Part shown: positions 25,686 through 36,929 of the stretch, in pieces
How positions within the stretch are numbered: the first letter of the stretch is position 1
How the letters are laid out: every line of letters begins with the position of its first letter
DNA from: Mucor racemosus
Lineage: Eukaryota; Mucoromycota; Mucoromycetes; Mucorales; Mucoraceae
Direction: 5' to 3'
Assembly: GCA_027405735.1 (NCBI GenBank)
Contig: JAPEHQ010000013.1
Span: 1,364,001-1,428,000 of the forward strand
Length of the DNA stretch: 64,000 nt
The notes under the pieces: generated by a model
The model's database searches: none
What the model saw: only the letters and a program-made list of their open reading frames with translations
Told to the model about the DNA's origin: nothing
Program-made: the position numbers and the translations under genes

Positions 25686-28600
25686 ATGGCCAAAAAGAAG
25701 GGAGGAAAGAGAAAGGATGACTACTGGTAAATTTTAGAATTTCAAATGTTGTAATTTTTTGTTAAACATATAAATTTCATTGTAGGGACGAAGCTTTTGA
25801 GGAGGATGCCGCTGCCACTGGCGCCACTACCGAAGCTGCACCCGCAGAAACTGAGGAAGATTTCGAAAAGAGAGCTTCAGCTTTCAATGCTCTTGCCGCC
25901 GAAAATGTCGAAGAGGCAGAAGAAGAAGATGGGTTAGTATTCGTATTTTCCCTAATGTTGATTGTCTCGTATATTTATGGATTTTATTTAGTTTAATGGC
26001 AATGGTTAACCGTGCTGCCAAGAACAAGGTCAAAAAGGGAAAGAAGGGAAAGAAGCAAGTAGATTTTGATGAAGATCCCTATGCTCAAGATGCCCTTGAT
26101 GAACAAACCGCTCCCGCTGCTGTTGGTTTTGAACAACCTGCCACTACCATTGATAATGAAGACGCTGATGATCTCGATTGGGCTAATGACAACAAGAAGG
26201 GCAAAAAGAACAACAAGAAGGGTGGTAATACTGAATCTCCTGCTGAACCTGCTTCTCCCGCTCCTGAAAAAGCTGAGGGCGATGGAGAATTCCGTATCTT
26301 GACCAAGAAGGAAAAGGAAAAGCTCAAGAAAGAAAAGCTCAAAGAACAAAAACGTTTGGCTGCTCTCGAGAAAAAGCAACAACAAGAAGCTGAAGATGCT
26401 GAATTCAACAAAATGCTTGGTTTAGAAGACAAGAAAGACCAAGAGGAAGGTGGTGATGCTCAACCTCAACAAAAATCAAAGAAGCAATTGCTCAAGGAAA
26501 AGAAAGCAAAGAAGATGGCCGCCAAAGAAGCCGAGCCTGAAGCTGCACCTGTTGTTGAAGAGCCTATTGCTGCCCCCAAGGGTAAGAAGGGTAAGGGTGG
26601 TAATGTTGCTGCTTTGAGAGTAAGTTTTTTATTCGATGCATTTAACTAGAAATTACAATTTATTAATGTAATTTTATAGAAATTGGTCGAAGCTCAAAGA
26701 GCTGCTGAAGAAGCCGAACGTAAACGTATCGAAGAAGAACGTAGAAAGGCTGAAGAAGAAGAAAAGAGAATCGCCGAGGAAGAAGCTAAGCGTGAGGAAG
26801 CTCGTGCTGCCAAGAGAGAAAGAGAGAGAGTAAGTTTAAAAACCATAAAACTAAAGTAATCAATGTTAACATTACTGTAAAATTAGCTCAAGAAGGAACA
26901 ACTTCGTAAGGAAGGTAAATTACTTACCAAGGCTCAAAAGGAAGCTCAACGTTTAGCCAAATTGCGTCATGAGCAATTGCTTGCTTCCGGAAATGTTCGT
27001 GTTCAAGCTCTTGAAGATGATGGTAATAAGCCCAAGAAGGTTGTTTATGGCAACAAAAAGAAGAAGGGACCCACCAAGGAAGAACAAGAAAAGAAAAAGC
27101 AAGAAGCTGCCGAAAGAAAGCAAAAGGAAGAAGAGGAAAAGAAGCGCAAGGAGGAAGAAGAAGCCAAGAAGGCCGCTGAAGCTCAAGATTGTATGTATAT
27201 TAACGTAAATGTTTTAAATGAATACTAATTTTACGAAAAATAGCCGATGAAGATGATTGGGAAAATGCTGTTATTAGTAGCGATGAAGAGGAAAAGAAGG
27301 ATGAAGCCGAAGCTGAGGAAGAAGAAGATCTCAACAGTGATTGGGATGCTTCCAGCGATGAGGAAGAAAAGCCTGCTACTAAGGCTGCTCCTACAAAGGC
27401 TACCCCTGTCAAAGCTACCACACCCGCAAAGGCTACTACTCCTGCCAAATCTGCTCCTGCCAAAAAGGCTCCTGCCAAAAAGCAAGAATCTGAATCTGAA
27501 GAAGATTCTGAAGACGATTCCGATGATTCCGATGATGATTCTGACGATGATGATAGCTCTGATTACGACTCTGATGAGGATAGTTCTGATGAAGAACTCA
27601 CAGCTACTCAAAAACTTGCTCTTCAAAAGAAGGAAGAAGCTGCTGCTCGCCGTGAAAAGCGTCAACAAGAAGCTATGGCTAACCGTTCTCAAGACGATTT
27701 GCGTTCCCCCATTTGTTGTATTCTTGGTCACGTAGATACTGGTAAAACTAAATTGTTGGATAAGATTCGTCAAACCAATGTCCAAGAAGGTGAAGCTGGT
27801 GGTATTACTCAACAAATTGGTGCTACTTTCTTCCCTGCTGATGCTATTGAAAAGAAGACTGCCGTCCTTGGTGCTGATCGTGTAGAGAAGCTAAAGGTTC
27901 CTGGTATCTTGGTTATTGATACACCAGGTCACGAATCTTTCACTAATTTGAGAAGTAGAGGTAGTTCCCTCTGTAACATTGCTATTTTAGTTGTTGATAT
28001 CATGCATGGTCTCGAACCTCAAACATTGGAATCTATTCGTTTACTTCGTGATCGTAAGACTCCTTTCATTGTCGCACTTAACAAGATTGATCGTCTCTTT
28101 GAATGGAAGGCTATTCCTAACAACTCCTTCCGTGATTCTCTTGCCAAGCAAAAGCCTTCTGTACAAGACGAATTTGAAAAGCGTGTTGCCGACACCATGT
28201 TGGCTTTCGCTGAACAAGGTCTTAACTCTCAACTTTACTACAAAAACAAGAACTTTGCCAAGTACGTTTCATTGGTCCCTACCTCTGCTCACACTGGTGA
28301 AGGTATTCCTGATATGCTCAATTTGTTGATCAATTTGACTCAATCTCGTATGAGTGAAAAACTCATGTATATTACTGAACTTGAATGTACTGTTCTTGAA
28401 GTCAAGGTTATTGAAGGTTTGGGTACTACCATTGATGTCGTTTTAGTAAATGGCTGGTTGCATGAAGGTGACCGTATTGTTGTTTGTGGTTTGAATGGAC
28501 CCATCGTTACAACTGTCAGAGCTTTATTGACACCACAACCTATGCGTGAATTGCGTATTAAATCTCAATATGTCCATCACAAATCTGTCAAGGCTGCTTT

Positions 28601-29507
28601 GGGTATTAAGATCTCTGCTCCTGATCTTGAAAAGGCTATTGCTGGTTCTCGTCTTTTGGTTGCTGGCCCTGATGATGATATTGAAGATTTGAAGGAAGAA
28701 GTTATGTCTGATTTGACCAATTTGATGACTTCTATCGATCGTACTGGTCATGGTGTTTGGGTCCAAGCTTCTACTTTGGGTGCTCTTGAAGCCCTTTTGG
28801 AATTCTTGAAAACTAGTAAAATCCCTGTCTCTGGTATTAATATTGGTCCTGTACACAAAAAAGATGTTGTCAAGGCCAGTGTCATGCTGGAAAAGGCTCG
28901 AGAGTTTGCTGTCATGCTTTGTTTCGATGTCAAGGTAGATAAGGAAGCTGAAGAAATGGCCGAAGAATTAGGCATTCGTATCTTTACTGCTGATATTATT
29001 TACCATTTGTTTGATCGTTTCCAAGAATATCATGCTGCTATTACAGAACAAAAACGTAAGGATCAAGCTGGTGATGCTGTCTTCCCTTGTGTTTTGAAAA
29101 TGATTCCCCGTGCCATTATTAACAAGAAAGATCCCATTATTATTGGTGTGGATGTTGTGGAAGGCACTCTTCGTCTTGGTACTCCTCTCTGTGTCATTAA
29201 AACTAACCCTGATACACAAGCTCGTGAAGTTGTTACTCTTGGTAAGGTTACTTCTATTGAACAAAATCACAAGGCTATGGAAATGGTTAAGAAAGGTGGT
29301 GCTGGTGGTGGTGTTGCTATCAAGATTGAATGTGCTGTTTACGAATCTCCAAAGACTTACGGTCGTCATTTTGAAGACTCTGACGATTTAATTTCCAAGG
29401 TTACTCGTCAATCTATTGATATTTTGAAGGAATCTTTCCGTAATGATTTATCAAAAGAAGAATGGGGTCTTGTTGTCAAGCTCAAGAAGGTTTTGGGTGT
29501 TGATTAA
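25686..29507 (+). CDS. Translation initiation factor eIF5B
   Basis: GTPase that promotes 60S subunit joining (yeast Fun12, bacterial IF2 homologue). Exons 25686-25726, 25786-25932, 25992-26619, 26680-26829, 26887-27190 and 27244-29507 give 1177 residues. The N-terminal 550 residues are highly charged Lys/Glu and Asp/Ser tracts usual for eukaryotic eIF5B. The GTPase shows G1 [13 protein letters not shown]2 [12 protein letters not shown]3 DTPGHESF, G4 NKIDR and G5 SAHTGEG. IF2-like domains II-IV follow and end KLKKVLGVD. Codon use is clearly different from the neighbours: C-ending and GGT/GCT/CGT codons dominate and A/T runs are scarce, as expected of a highly expressed gene. All five introns are 53-60 nt and sit in the N-terminal half. 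Confidence 0.96.
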
Positions 29508-29718
29508 ATTTATAAATAAAAAATTATTGTTTTTTTTGTTAGAATAAGAAAACTAGCGACTTGGTTATATGAAAAATTAACCCAATGCTGTCTTGTTGTA
29601 TTTTATGCTGCTGGAGTTATACAAATTGTAGTAATTCTCTCGCCAGCGTCAATTTAATAGAAAATATTTACGTTTTAGCATTTAGTTTTAATTATTACAT
29701 CAGAACAAGTAGTATTGG

Positions 29719-29770
29719 TGTCGAGCCGGGTTTTGCCAGCTAAATTTACTAGTATAAGCTGGGCTCGACA
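29719..29770. repeat. GC-rich imperfect hairpin
   Basis: The outer arms tgtcgagc and gctcgaca are perfect inverted repeats; inner arms ccagct and agctgg pair next, with an asymmetric bulge and an A/T loop. It stands out in AT-rich DNA about 210 bp past the eIF5B stop. It could be a remnant of a small inverted-repeat element; the cgagcc/ggctcg core resembles the terminal repeats of the element at 60396-60880. Confidence 0.5.
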
Positions 29771-30000
29771 ACATCCCTAAGAACAAGTGTTAATCACGGC
29801 ACAATTGATGAACTACTACCAATTTTGACACACACACACAGAGTCCTTATCCTTGAATGTAGATTTGAAAGTATCTTTTTCAGTGAATGCAAAATCTTGT
29901 GGTTTCTTGGCTTCATTAACCCCATATTAAACACTTTTTAGAATATACTTTAATCATTACGAAATAGATATAAATTGGTCGCATTATGATACCTGTTCCT

Positions 30001-31029
30001 AAATTTATTTTATATCACGGAAAACTCAAAAACAGGTAAAATTTGCTATTATTTCCTTAAAAACTGGCTTACTTTTCATCTCTGCACAACTTTTTTTTTC
30101 ACTAAATAACACCAAGAAAAAAATATATGCCAATGTACCTGAGATGCCCAGCTTTAATCCAAAAACAAGTATCCGGAAATATCCTACTTTTTACAGTTGG
30201 TATTAATTTTTCAGTGCTAAGGTTTCAGATTTTTTACGCGTATTTCACTGCTAATGGATTGAAAACTTTGAGGCTTCGTATCTCCAGAAAACATTAAGCT
30301 ATACTAGCACTTTTTAATAATAAAACTTACTTGTTTTAAAGTGCTCTATAACATATTTTAATATAAAAAAATTCTGAGCACCTTTATTTTTTTTCATTTT
30401 TTTTGACATTTCTATAGTAGGTTTCAAAATATTGGTTAAATTGAGCAACATTTTTTTTACATTCATGTCATTAAGCTCGCTAAGCTCTCTCGGAACCAAT
30501 TTAGAGTTTTTCGAAATATTGATTTTTCGTGGAGATATCCTAAAAAATGTGTACAAAAAGGTACCTCCATTCCTAGCTTCCATTTTTCCCTTATATACCC
30601 TCATCCCAAATTTTGAATCTGAAAAAATTTTGACAAAAATCTCGTTTTCTCTACGAAAAAATGCAGCTAGAAAATTTTACAATAGCTTGATCGATAGATA
30701 ATGTCCTTGCGCATCATTTCAGTTAATTATATTTTAAATATGTTTATAAAAAGTGATGTGTATCTTCAAAAAACCTCCAAAATTCGAATCGCATTTTACG
30801 CAAAATTTAATGTTAAATATTTTTTTGATTTTTAATTAGATGGATGCAGAATTTAAAACTGTACAAAAGCTATTTAATACACTAGGTCAGCTTACTTTGC
30901 AGTTCATGAGCAATTAAACGATTTTGTTTTTTTCATCATTTTTCGTCCATTTTTTAATAAAACAAATTTTGGAACCCAGTTATCATAAGCAGTAAGCTGT
31001 GATATCAATTATTATTTTGATTATCTTGG
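30001..31029 (+). repeat. Dispersed repeat copy A (uninterrupted)
   Basis: Aligns by eye along its length with 59668-61203: shared blocks include 'cactaaataacaccaagaaa', 'ttggttaaattgag', 'cgtggagatatcct' and 'cctccaaaatt'. No long ORF is conserved between copies, so it is probably a decayed non-coding or formerly coding element. It preserves the empty site for the insertion at 60396-60880. Confidence 0.75.
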
Positions 31030-31187
31030 GTAAAAGGGATGTCTTCTCATTCGCTTTGGGCATCCAACATTCTTTCTTTTATGATATATATTCACAAATT
31101 AAATTAGTGATACGTATGCAAGAGAATCTTCTTTTCAGTAAGAGAAGGCATGTTATTACTCTATAGCAATCACATATAATAGCGACA

Positions 31188-31516
31188 ATGGAACTATTAT
31201 TCATTTTTACTGTGTTGATTGTGTTGATTGTGGTGATGTGTGCATAATGAAAATAAATAACTTGTTTATAGGTCCTAGAAGTTCATTTCTTTGTTACCTG
31301 GATAAAAGCAATAAAAACCATGGACATGAATATTTACTGGATTCATTTAACAGTTCCTTTATTCTACATTTTGTTTTATTTAAACCAGGTTATGCCATTG
31401 ACTTACCGAATGTCCGAGTAAGTATATTCAGTCTGACAATATTAAATCAGGCTAAACTAATCAATAAATCCTCATTAGGCCGACCTATCAACCTGGATCA
31501 TGCATTGGAAATGTAA
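31188..31516 (+). pseudogene. Possible relic of a secreted/membrane protein gene
   Basis: An ATG at 31188 opens a very hydrophobic signal-like peptide (MELLFIFTVLIVLIVVMCA) that stops after 19 codons. An AG acceptor near 31271 is followed by an open stretch GPRSSFLCYLDKSNKNHGH and PGYAIDLPNVR with a GTAAGT donor at 31420. The style recalls kelch-type surface genes of this genome, but no kelch motif is complete. Could be a broken gene or 5' exons of a lost gene; not linked in frame to the next gene. Confidence 0.3.
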
Positions 31517-31557
31517 TAAATTTGTATAACGCTGCTCATTCTTTCGTCAGTGAACGA

Positions 31558-34500
31558 ATGAAAGACTACGACATGTATTTTGAAAACGTAACAGTCGAAT
31601 ACATTTCAAAACTCTTTCGCTGCTTGAATGAACAGGAACTGCAATCAATCACAGTTTGCAGCGAATTGTATAAAATACTTTCCAAAAATCTTGTCATTTC
31701 TGATGAAATTTTGATGAAAAGGCTCAAATTATCCTTATACAATCCTCATCATAAATTGGTGCATTGCTACTATATTCGCTCTTGGAAATTCTCTGCTGAG
31801 GATTTTGAGACGATCCTGAACGACTTTACTTTAGACGGTACCTATGGCTCTATCATTGAATTTTGGTGCGCTCAGCTACAAAGTGAAACACCATTAGAAA
31901 GCGTATATGTCCGTTATGTTGGGCAGTCAGCAAATCCTCAAAATCGAACATTTAGTGATAACGTTTCAAGAAAAAATGGATTCATGTTAAATTTCTTCAA
32001 AAAAGCGCAATCATTGGGTATCAAGGCTTTATCTTACAATATGATGACTTTTGAGCAAGAGTCGATTACCATCACTAGAAAACAAAGAGGTATGCTTAGA
32101 AACGAATCTACTGATATATATGAGCAAGTAGTAATCAATCTATTTGGACTCAATTGTTTGTTAAACTCTCAACCTGGAGGATTCAATCAAAAATTCTCGC
32201 CTTCTGAACAAGATCGCCGAGATTATCTTGTATTAAAGCCAAAGTTCTTTACTAAACTCAAGCAGTATCTAATTCCATATTCAACTACCACCAACCCCAC
32301 AAACAATCCTACCAGTTATCAAGATGCACAAAATCAGATGGAGCCATGGATTAACTCGATTAAACAAATTCATCAGCAAATAAATCCTGCTTTGAGACAC
32401 GATCCACTTATCCAATATGTTCCCCAAGATCTTTACCTGAATTCCATACGGCAACTTGCTACACCTATTGGAAGCATATATGGCCACCATCTGATGGTCA
32501 TGCTAAGCGATGATATTACTGAAGGTGCTTTTCATAGCGGCGAACAGATTCTTGATTCGGATTCCTCAAGAACAAGTTATGTATTGTGTGATATGTTATC
32601 TCGTCTTGAAGCATGGGAAAGAAATCGACAACATTGGAACCCAATCGATGCCAAAAATTTCAAAGGCTATTTTCCCTTTATAAATATTGTTCCTTGGTTG
32701 GAAAACAGCAAGCTTACTTTTCCTCAAGGCTTGCTCCAAACCAGAAATTACCTCCAAACTGTTCAACCTATTATTACCGTTTCGTTTTCTAGAAATGCTA
32801 CATCTGGAGCCTTTTCCAATTTTATACATCGATGGGGTCTAGAATCAAAAGTTGATATGATTGATGTTATCGGTCTTCCAAGGATTGTCTCTTATGCTAA
32901 AGATCATTATCTGCACGATGATTCTGACTCTGGTCCGCCTCCCGGATATTCTACTATCGTTGTTCCTCATTTTCAGCCTGGTTTGGATAAACACACTATG
33001 CGGCTCTCAAATGGTCCAAGAAAACTGATGGATATCACTTGGTAAGTAACTCTATGCATTGCCGAAATTGCAATAGGTGTTATCAAGGAATTCCAATTTG
33101 AAGATCGAGAAGTCATTATTGCGAAGATCATGAGTAAAGTATCCAAAGGATCAGCCAATATCCCAAAAAAACTTGGACATCTCTACACAAAGCTTGGCCA
33201 TTTTATAAAAGATTATAAGGAGAAGGAGCTTGCTTGTAGAAGTGAGTATCCAAAATCCACATTATCTCGCCAAGAAAATCAGGAAAGAGCGCTCTTGGGT
33301 GCCATGACAAGATTATTACAATTTGAAAATACTATTGGCGAACCAGGATCTTTAGAAAGACGAAAACAAAGCAATCGTTTATGGAAAATGAATATACCTG
33401 TCTATCATATTAGTATATCAAGAGATTATAAAGATGAGTGGTTTCAATGGGTTAACTCAATGCCTAAAGACAAGAACATCCATATGTCAAGCATGCAGCT
33501 AAAATCCGAACAATGTAAGCGAAAACACGAAAACAGAATTATTTTTGTAACTGAACTTGCATCATACATGCTATTTAGTGTGTCCATATAACGATTTGTC
33601 TGTTGGACGTCTTAATGCGTTGAAGAGGTTCGGTCCAAATGATCCTGCTTCCGATGACGGTTCCTGGATTGCTAGTCCTGAATTAAAACGAGAAGCTCTA
33701 TCAAAATGGGGGAAAACCGCTATTAAAAGAAGAATGGAACAAGAGGATGATTTGTTTTCCACTGAAAAGCAAAGTAAAAGAGGCCGCCAATCTGCTCAAA
33801 GCCGTAATCAAGGAATATTCTTGCCGACAATTCACAATAACAGTATCAACATTGCTGCTAATGGAAGAATCAGTTTGTTTTGGGTGGACGAAGAGAATAA
33901 TGGTGAACAAAAAAAGCTGGATCTCACCTATTACAATGCCAAGCCAACAAAGTCGTACAAGGCTGTTGATTTGGAGGGAGTAATATTGTTCACCAAAAAG
34001 GGTATTGTGCTCAAACCGCATACAAATGTCAATCCACCTATTAGCATAAGCGTAGAACGACTCGACTCATTTCAAGATAACCAAGATTTAATCAGATTAT
34101 GGCAAGTAGAGGTATATAAACAGTTTAGACATTTAGGTGAGACATTACCGCCAAAACGAATTATGAATCCAAAGGGAGGTGGAAAGCTCTATCCATCAGT
34201 CAAGACCACAAGTATCGACATTGCAAGCATTAGAATCGAAGATTCGTTATATATCTTGAAGAGTTTCTGCAAAACAATTCCACTAAACACTAGATACATC
34301 TCCATGATTCCTGAGGATTGGAAAGACTCATATTTGAAAAAGAAATTTAACTGCAAACAAATCAATAATGTCAATGAGATTCTCTTTTTTGAAACTGTAT
34401 TTCGCAATTACATTAAGCAAAACTTCAAAAACCATCCACGCTTTGGTGAATCCTTGTACAAGGTAAATAACTTTAGTGACACAAATGCTGGACACTCAAA

Positions 34501-34618
34501 GCAGTTTCTGTTGTTGGTTCAATTACTTTGCAAAGATACAAGGCAAAGTATGACAGTAAAATTTGCTTTTTACCATTTAAAGAAAAGCCGCGCATTCCAG
34601 GAAGTGCAATTTTTATAA
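31558..34618 (+). CDS. Large protein with GIY-YIG-like nuclease features, otherwise unknown
   Basis: Exons 31558-33013, 33077-33514 and 33579-34618 would give 977 residues. Near residues 115-130 there is ESVYVRYVGQSANPQNR and near residue 189 YEQVVINLFGLNCLLNSQPGG; YVGQS, the Arg, the Glu and the LNSxxGG order match the core of GIY-YIG nucleases. The remaining protein, including a basic segment KWGKTAIKRRMEQED and a long C-terminal region, is not recognised. The second intron (64 nt, donor GTAAGC) is convincing. The first is less so: unspliced sequence has a TAA at 33043, and the best frame-restoring intron has a weak donor GTCCAAG. It may therefore be a live gene or a recently broken one. 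The open frame continues 12 codons upstream of the chosen ATG. Codon use and isolation in repeat-rich DNA suggest a mobile-element-derived gene. Confidence 0.55.
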
Positions 34619-35240
34619 ATACATGTAATATACAATATATCTATACATTTTGTATAAGACATAACTTGGAACATATCAATATATTATTGCAAAAAAATTA
34701 CAATTTTTTTATGTACATTTACTATGAAATGCAAAAATTAGTAGAAATATAATCATAATCAAGTTTAAATTTTATTATAAACAAAGAGTTTCAAATTAAT
34801 TGAGAAAGTATATACAATAATATCTTCTGTAAGAAATAGACAATGTAAATATAAGATTCAATAATCTCACAGCGTAGTGAGATAATGATCGATCGCAAGA
34901 CATTACCTGGTGTTGATCATTAAACTCAAATCACTCTTCGTCGTATAAAATGGCTTGATGATTGATTTAATTTATATGTAACAGATGAAATTTTAATAAT
35001 CAAAGATGGATACAATTGAACGACAATCAAACAATTCTAAATAATATACGTGGATTTTATCATTTTGTTTTGTGACGAATGACAAAATTACCATGGTGTT
35101 AAATGTAATGATCCAGTTACATTACATAAGCAAAACTCATACCTATATATTACAAATGGTACTTTTTTAAAAAAGGGACAGGTCAATCAAAATGATCAGA
35201 ATTCTCATTGAAAAAAATACTTTTTTCTTTTTGTTAAACA
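34619..35240. other. Intergenic AT-rich region
   Basis: No gene seen. It leads from the end of the GIY-YIG-like gene into the R1 repeat cluster. Confidence 0.5.
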
Positions 35241-36190
35241 ATGTCTGTTCATATATCTACATAAACCTACATTTTTCTACTAGTAAAACTGTCTGCTATA
35301 TCATACATTCATTAAAAAAATTGCAAAATCTAGCCTGCAAGACGACGCCGTAATTGAGCATAGCAAAATCGAACGGCTAAGTCTCTTATACTATGATATG
35401 TCAAAGTATTGAATAAAAAAATTTTCTTCTTTTTTCGACTTTTCTTATATTTAACCACGTGCAGCCTGAAAATTCAGATTTTGTAGTGGACATTTTCGGG
35501 GCTCATTTTATCCTTACCAACACTCATGATTTTGATCAAAAAACAGAAAAATCAAATTTTGATACCAAAATCGACGTTTAAATATACTACATTGTGAGAA
35601 ATAATTGTAGATATAACTAATACGCATTTTATAAAAGCTTAATATTAAAAGTTATATAATAAAACTTTGCACTTTTGGCCCAAAAATGGTTTTTTGGTTA
35701 AAGAATTTTCATGTAATATTTTACAATAAAAATGTTTTTGATTTTATATTGATTAAATAGAGTGCTAAATTTTACACATGTGCGTATTTTTTTTCTTATA
35801 ATTGGAGAATAATTAACTCTAAATCTGCAAAATAAGAAAAAAAAAAACGGAAAATGTCAAAATTGATGATCTGGACAAGAATAATTTTTGAAATTAATAT
35901 TCCGCTTATAAGCCCTGTAAGTCTTAAAAATAAGAGATTTTACGATATTTGAAAACCTTTTTCAAGAATCTACAATGCTGTATCCACTTGATTCAAGTTT
36001 ATTATTATAAAATTTCATAAATTAAATTTGCCGGCTCCATCTGCAGTATCAAACAAGGCAGGATATGTAGGAGATCATTTGACATCATACACATAACCGT
36101 CTGCGTCTTCAAATGAGTAAAGAGGAAGAAGGGCAGCGTGTCGGTTTTCGAGGATATTAAACAGCCAATTTTGAAGCCAATTCCATTTCT
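35241..36190 (+). repeat. R1 repeat, copy 1 (truncated)
   Basis: Same orientation as copies at 39291-41505 and 61528-63735. Shared blocks include 'gccgtaattgagcatagcaa', 'ggacattttcggggctcatt', 'tttgatcaaaaaacagaaaa', 'aaatatactacattgtgag' and 'cttgtaagtcttaaaaataa' (one base differs here). The end holds a dynein intermediate chain fragment, listed separately. Internal sequence between the element body and the dynein part is deleted relative to copies 3 and 4. Confidence 0.85.
36010..36185 (-). pseudogene. Dynein intermediate chain fragment in R1 copy 1
   Basis: The minus-strand translation contains LYSFEDADGYVYDVK, a stop where Trp is expected, then SPTYPALFDTADGAGKF. This matches the C-terminal WD40 region of cytoplasmic dynein intermediate chain, where YSFED..YVYDV.WSPTHPALF and DLWNLN are conserved. 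Upstream the frame is blurred. It is a decayed gene fragment with stops in place of Trp (TGG to TGA), not a functional gene. Confidence 0.8.
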
Positions 36191-36475
36191 AACTCATATT
36201 GAAATGTAATTCTGATAAATAGTCTTTTAAGCCAAGACCTAGAAGCTCTTGGTTCTTTCTTTTACCATTAGTTTTTCTAGTAATAAAGTCTACGTTCTCC
36301 TTGATAAATATTACTAGTCTTTATTATTATTATTATTTCTATAAATAAGATTGTATGTATCCATAAACTCTCACAGCGGATGCTTTCTAATAATATGCTA
36401 CAAAAAGATGGTTTTTTTTTAAAAAAAAGGGGGCAAACCAAACAAAGATTAGATGTTTATAACCTTATTCATATT

Positions 36476-36890
36476 TGTTATAGAAACATACATTTTTCGA
36501 CTATAAACAGTAATCGAGTGTAACGAGATAGAGCTGCCAGTCATGATAATTTCATTAAAAAAACTCCAAAAGCGAGCCCACAGTGAAATGTCAAAAGAGT
36601 CTATATAAATAATCTTGCCAGAATATTACACTTTTATTAACAATACATCCTTTGGATGTATTTATATACATTAATTATAACTATTAATAGGGTTTTACTA
36701 TCTAAGAATATGATGTAAGTCAATGATCCGCATTGATTTACTGTAACACTAATTATATACTGTGACCTTGGATGTGAGACATAGGATGAGTATTGACATA
36801 ACACACAGGGCGACACTGTAATTGAGCGTAGCAAAATCGAACAGTTAGTTAGTCATATACTAGTAATAGCAATTACAATTAGTAACACTA
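36476..36890 (+). repeat. R1 fragment, interrupted
   Basis: Blocks at 36476-36590 ('tagaaacatacatttttc', 'gcgagccca') and 36805-36870 ('actgtaattgagcgtagcaa') correspond to consecutive parts of R1. They are separated here by about 210 bp of unrelated sequence. It sits between copies 1 and 2. Confidence 0.6.
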
Positions 36891-36929
36891 AACTCCCTTC
36901 CTGATCAAAGAATCAAAGTCAATCATAAT

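Noticed and set aside
27231..27815. Long minus-strand frame antisense to eIF5B
   Set aside because: Mirror image of the Asp/Glu/Lys-rich coding strand; composition is an artefact and eIF5B is certain.
33042..33076. 35-nt intron with GTAAGT donor in the GIY-YIG-like gene
   Set aside because: Shorter than any other intron in the window and gives a frame with an early stop; a 63-nt alternative keeps the frame.
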